From the NCBI GenBank assembly GCA_002729295.1, contig PBTU01000076.1, forward strand, positions 30,612 to 39,522: a DNA stretch of 8,911 nucleotides, given 5' to 3'. Numbering within the stretch: position 1 is the first letter of the stretch; the number at the start of each line of letters is the position of its first letter. This DNA comes from Verrucomicrobiales bacterium (GTDB lineage: Bacteria; Verrucomicrobiota; Verrucomicrobiia; Verrucomicrobiales; Akkermansiaceae). The translations under genes and the position numbers were made by a program. Positions 6,004 through 8,911 of the stretch are shown piece after piece. The notes under the pieces were generated by a model, which did no database searches, was not told the origin of the DNA, and saw nothing but the letters and a program-made list of their open reading frames with translations.

Positions 6004-7029
6004 TTATTCCTCACCCTGAAAATACGGATTTCCGGACCTCGGATGCGGCAGCACGTTCCGCTTACTACGGAAATCTTTGGGAATTCGGTACCTTGAATTG
6101 ACCAAAAAAGGAATCCAATCCGGAGGGACATCGAGTTTATTAGCGAGAATTCGCAGGGTATCATCAATACTCCCTCGAAAATATCCCTCCTCTTCGATAC
6201 GCAAACGATAATTGTAGAGATTTCGATAGGCTTCCTCTTCCGAACGAAAAATTTCCAAAATCTCCGGCCGGTCCTCGGACAGAGGAAGACTTGGGTTTGT
6301 CCACAGGGCATAAAGAATGGCCCGAAACGAGGGTAATCTCAGATGGCTGGGATCTTGCTCAAGAAGCTTACGTGCTTCGAAATATCCCTCAATTTCCCGC
6401 CCGGGAATCTGGGCGAGAAGATAAACATACCGCCGCTCGTATATCCGGCTCTTCCCAAATGACGCGGCCATCTTGTAGGCCTCCAAAGCTCTCTCGTAAT
6501 CTGGACGCTTGAATCTGTTAGACCACAGGGAACCAAGCTCACCCCACAAGTGATACGCGTCTGGAATGCGTCTCAATCCCTCGCGATAAAAGGCATCGCC
6601 AGCCTCAAGATATTCCCGCTCCATGGTATCCCGTTGGATCGGTTTCAAGTCATGACGATTCCTCGCCCATGAAGCCGCATTATAGGCCAGATGCCATCCT
6701 CCGTGAGACCAGTAAAACAAGTTGTAGGGATCCAGGGAAGTGATGACGTCATAATCCTGTTTCAACTCATACCACTCCTGATTAGAAAAATGGTCCTGTG
6801 CTTCCAGACTCAATATCGAAGCCATCACCGAGCGCAATCCACCAAAGGTTCCCGCCAATCCGGTCTGCCCCATTTGATTCCACGTTTCCACGGAAACTTT
6901 CGGCGCCGCAATGCGGCGCTCCCGATAATCTTCGGTTAACTTTTGCTCGACCGGCATCCGAATCACACCGCTGATCGCAAGCCAGGCTCCGATCACGAGA
7001 ATATTTCTGGATTTTAAAAATCGTTTCAT
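6004..7029 (-). CDS. Membrane-tethered helical-repeat (TPR-like) protein, ABC exporter partner
   Basis: The 341-residue product has a basic N-terminus and one hydrophobic segment at about 9-22 (an uncleaved anchor or signal), followed by a soluble, mostly helical body. Residues about 130-225 look like degenerate TPR helices: A-G-D-A-F-Y-R-E-G-L-R-R-I-P, then L-W-G-E-L-G, then Y-E-R-A-L-E-A-Y-K-M-A-A. An aromatic-rich stretch (DPYNLFYWSHGGWHLAYN) lies at about 100-117. I know of no named domain that fits the whole. The C-terminus is basic and Pro-rich. It starts 12 bases after the permease stop codon, so it is probably co-expressed with the ABC transporter and may be an accessory subunit scaffolding the exporter or presenting substrate. 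The evidence for that is spacing alone. No Shine-Dalgarno is visible. Confidence 0.75.
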   Translation of the reverse strand: MKRFLKSRNILVIGAWLAISGVIRMPVEQKLTEDYRERRIAAPKVSVETWNQMGQTGLAGTFGGLRSVMASILSLEAQDHFSNQEWYELKQDYDVITSLDPYNLFYWSHGGWHLAYNAASWARNRHDLKPIQRDTMEREYLEAGDAFYREGLRRIPDAYHLWGELGSLWSNRFKRPDYERALEAYKMAASFGKSRIYERRYVYLLAQIPGREIEGYFEARKLLEQDPSHLRLPSFRAILYALWTNPSLPLSEDRPEILEIFRSEEEAYRNLYNYRLRIEEEGYFRGSIDDTLRILANKLDVPPDWIPFLVNSRYRIPKDFRSKRNVLPHPRSGNPYFQGEE

Positions 7030-7041
7030 CGCATCGTCGCA

Positions 7042-7974
7042 TCAAAATTCCTTATCGGAGAAGACGAACCAGGACAGAACAGTATAAATCGCGATATAAA
7101 AGAAAGTCAGCCCGCCCAGGTGAAGCATGTCAAACATTCCGATTTCCATCGCTCTGGCCGCACCATCCGAAACCGACTCAAAGAGCTGAAAATCGGGAAA
7201 TAGCAGGGAAATTATCGTTCCTAAAATCCGGTCCACCATTCCCGGTTCAACGCCATATTCACCTTTCGTAAACAAGCCCTCACGCGCCAATGACTGAATA
7301 GCTCCGATGATCCAAATCATCACGCTACTCGCGATGGTGAAAAGCGTTGAAGTCGAGAAGGTCGATATCAACAAGGCCACCGCAGCAATAATAGATGCCT
7401 TGAAAAAGTGCGCCCATACTCCGTATTGCAGAATCAAGCTCGGACCATGGGAAGCCACCTCGGCCTGTCCTTGTCGGACTTCCTCCTCACCCCAACCGAT
7501 CGCGCCCAAATATTCGCCCAGCTCCGCACTCACCGCCTGCGTTCGATAATGAAGCGTCACCACCATGAGAATATCCATCACCAACATCGCTACAAAAATC
7601 ACCGAGATTACCCCGAGCAACTTTCCCACCAAATAATCTAAACGTGGTAACGGTTTACACAAAATAGTGTACAAGGTGCGATCCTCGATATCGCCCGGAA
7701 TTAACAAAGCAGTCGAGACGATGGCAAAGAGCGAACTGAAAAGCATCATCGTGCCAAGGCAGAGATTCTTGTGCATCATCAACTCCTGCTGCGGCTGCGA
7801 AGCCTCTGGTCCTTCATACCAAAAGACATCAAAAAACTGCAGCCCTACAAACAACAAAGCGATTGGGGCGAGAAAATAAAACACCTTCATTCGCACCAAT
7901 TGCGTCACGGTGCTCAAGGCAATAATTCCCGCACGACGCGGCGAAAAAAAACTGGTTCCAAGTCGATCACTCAT
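7042..7974 (-). CDS. ABC-2 type transporter permease
   Basis: This 310-residue integral membrane protein is the likely translocation subunit for the ATPase encoded just upstream. I count about six hydrophobic segments, near residues 31-48, 71-92, 117-141, 192-206, 211-227 and 287-305. The stretch after the second segment, P-G-D-I-E-D-R-T-L-Y-T-I-L-C-K-P-L-P-R, followed by Y-L-V-G-K, is the cytoplasmic coupling element typical of the ABC-2 / NatB / GldF-like families. A long charged loop at about 142-190 lies between the third and fourth helices. The start codon overlaps the ATPase stop codon (ATGA), which indicates coupled translation, and no Shine-Dalgarno is seen. Such permeases export drugs, lipids, polysaccharides or ions, or act in motility systems; nothing here fixes the substrate. 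A helical-repeat protein follows after 12 bases. Confidence 0.9.
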   Translation of the reverse strand: MSDRLGTSFFSPRRAGIIALSTVTQLVRMKVFYFLAPIALLFVGLQFFDVFWYEGPEASQPQQELMMHKNLCLGTMMLFSSLFAIVSTALLIPGDIEDRTLYTILCKPLPRLDYLVGKLLGVISVIFVAMLVMDILMVVTLHYRTQAVSAELGEYLGAIGWGEEEVRQGQAEVASHGPSLILQYGVWAHFFKASIIAAVALLISTFSTSTLFTIASSVMIWIIGAIQSLAREGLFTKGEYGVEPGMVDRILGTIISLLFPDFQLFESVSDGAARAMEIGMFDMLHLGGLTFFYIAIYTVLSWFVFSDKEF

Positions 7975-8858
7975 GATTGCTTTGTGCTGACTGCTTTCTG
8001 TTTGGATTCCGCCTCAATGGTTTCTTTTAAGAAGAGACTCTCGAGCGACGAACGCGGATGCCCTTCTGAAACCAACTCCCCCTTATTCGATTGGTCCACC
8101 AATTTTCGAATCTGCTCCAGCAACTCCGGCGGGGCATCCTGAAGAATAATCTCGGTGCGATCGTGCATCGAAGTAAGCTCCTCAAGATTCCCTTCATTCA
8201 CCATTTTGCCCCGATGAATAATACCCACCCGGTCACAGATTTCCTGAACCTGCTCGAGTAAATGCGAACAGAGAAATACGGTAATGCCGCGTCCCTTGAG
8301 ATCGAGAATCAAGTCGCGAATCTTGCGCGACCCCATTGGGTCCACCCCAGCCGTCGGTTCGTCCAGCACGACCAAACGAGGATCCTGCACTAAAGCCTGC
8401 GCTAACCCAATCCGCTGCAACATTCCTTTGGAAAACCCCCGCAGTCTCCGATGGCGGGCTTCTTCCAACCCGACCAACTCCAACATCTCATCCACTCGCG
8501 CCTTGAGTACCGCTCCGCGCATTCCGCAGAGCTTGCCATAAAAACTCACCGTCTCGGCGGCTGATAAATGCTTATAAAAGTAGGGATTCTCCGGTAAAAA
8601 TCCCACCTCCATCCGCGAGTCTACCTTCGAGGAATCTCTTCCAAAAATGGCGCAGCTTCCTGCAGTCGGCCTCACCAGACCTAGGACCGCTTTCATCGTC
8701 GTCGACTTTCCCGAGCCATTGGGGCCAATCAAGCCATAGACTTCACCGGACGCGATTGAGAGAGAAACCTCATCAACCGCCCTAATCCCTCCTCCACGGA
8801 AAGACCCCTTGAAATCCTTCACCAATCGATTGACCTGCACTGCGGGAACCTCGCTCAT
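7971..8858 (-). CDS. ABC transporter ATP-binding protein (ABC-2/CcmA class)
   Basis: The 295-residue protein is the cytoplasmic ATPase that powers the adjacent permease. Counted from the chosen start it shows Walker A G-P-N-G-S-G-K-S-T (45-53), a Q-loop region F-L-P-E-N-P with Glu at about 90 where many ABC ATPases have Gln, a signature R-G-F-S-K-G-M (140-146) in place of LSGGQ, Walker B V-V-L-D-E-P (163-168), D-loop G-V-D-P, and the switch His199 in C-S-H. The LPENPYFY form is familiar from ABC-2 exporters. A non-conserved tail of about 70 residues follows the domain. The start at 8858 is preferred because GGAAGA lies just upstream; an in-frame ATG at 8882 has no such site and would add eight poorly typical residues. 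The last codons overlap the permease start by four bases. Regulation cannot be judged because the window ends 53 bases upstream. Confidence 0.95.
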   Translation of the reverse strand: MSEVPAVQVNRLVKDFKGSFRGGGIRAVDEVSLSIASGEVYGLIGPNGSGKSTTMKAVLGLVRPTAGSCAIFGRDSSKVDSRMEVGFLPENPYFYKHLSAAETVSFYGKLCGMRGAVLKARVDEMLELVGLEEARHRRLRGFSKGMLQRIGLAQALVQDPRLVVLDEPTAGVDPMGSRKIRDLILDLKGRGITVFLCSHLLEQVQEICDRVGIIHRGKMVNEGNLEELTSMHDRTEIILQDAPPELLEQIRKLVDQSNKGELVSEGHPRSSLESLFLKETIEAESKQKAVSTKQS

Positions 8859-8911
8859 TATTCTTCCAGCGTAGCGACCCATTCATTACGTGCAAGAGAG
8901 TTGCCATCGTT

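Noticed and set aside
8859..8882. Upstream ATG for the ABC ATPase
   Set aside because: No Shine-Dalgarno before it, whereas the ATG at 8858 has GGAAGA at good spacing and gives a typical N-terminus.
1..8911. Search for mobile elements, CRISPR arrays, tRNA genes, toxin-antitoxin or defence genes
   Set aside because: No direct-repeat array, transposase, integrase or cloverleaf pattern was seen by eye, and no open frame resembles a defence or toxin family.

Overview
The window is a compact stretch of bacterial chromosome with ten supportable protein genes. Nine lie on the minus strand and one on the plus strand. I see no RNA gene, insertion sequence, phage gene, CRISPR array or gap over 100 bases. 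Several features are compatible with Verrucomicrobiota or a nearby PVC lineage: Ser/Tyr-rich lipoproteins, a DUF6498-like fragment, an ABC exporter paired with a membrane-tethered helical-repeat protein, and few Shine-Dalgarno sequences. No marker gene is present, so this placement is an impression from gene style.

Right-hand block (8858 down to 3967, minus strand), in transcription order: an ABC ATPase; its six-helix ABC-2 permease (ATGA overlap); a membrane-anchored helical-repeat protein 12 bases further on; then, after a 77-base gap, a calcineurin-like metallophosphoesterase; and a phospholipase D/cardiolipin synthase-like lipoprotein whose likely TTG start lies inside the phosphoesterase gene. 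The first three look like one transport unit. The last two are probably translationally coupled, and the gap leaves open whether all five share one transcript.

Middle: a single plus-strand gene (3155-3970) encodes a membrane-anchored LytM/M23-like domain that has lost its zinc ligands. Its stop codon interleaves with that of the phospholipase D gene. A 91-base divergent region separates its start from msrB.

Left-hand block (3063 down to 50, minus strand): an exported methionine sulfoxide reductase B; a 60-residue DUF6498-like membrane fragment that starts directly after the msrB stop (TGAATG); an exported beta-lactamase-fold serine hydrolase; and a lipoprotein with a Tyr/Cys-rich N-terminal half and a very Ser-rich C-terminal half. 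Close spacing suggests a co-transcribed cell-envelope group.

At least six products carry export signals or membrane segments, so the shared theme is the envelope (export, lipid chemistry, repair of oxidised protein, cell-wall-like domains). I found no convincing new multi-gene system. The best leads are the zinc-less LytM protein, the G8 tract upstream of the second HKD motif in the phospholipase D gene, the coupled DUF6498 remnant, and the tethered repeat protein attached to the ABC exporter.
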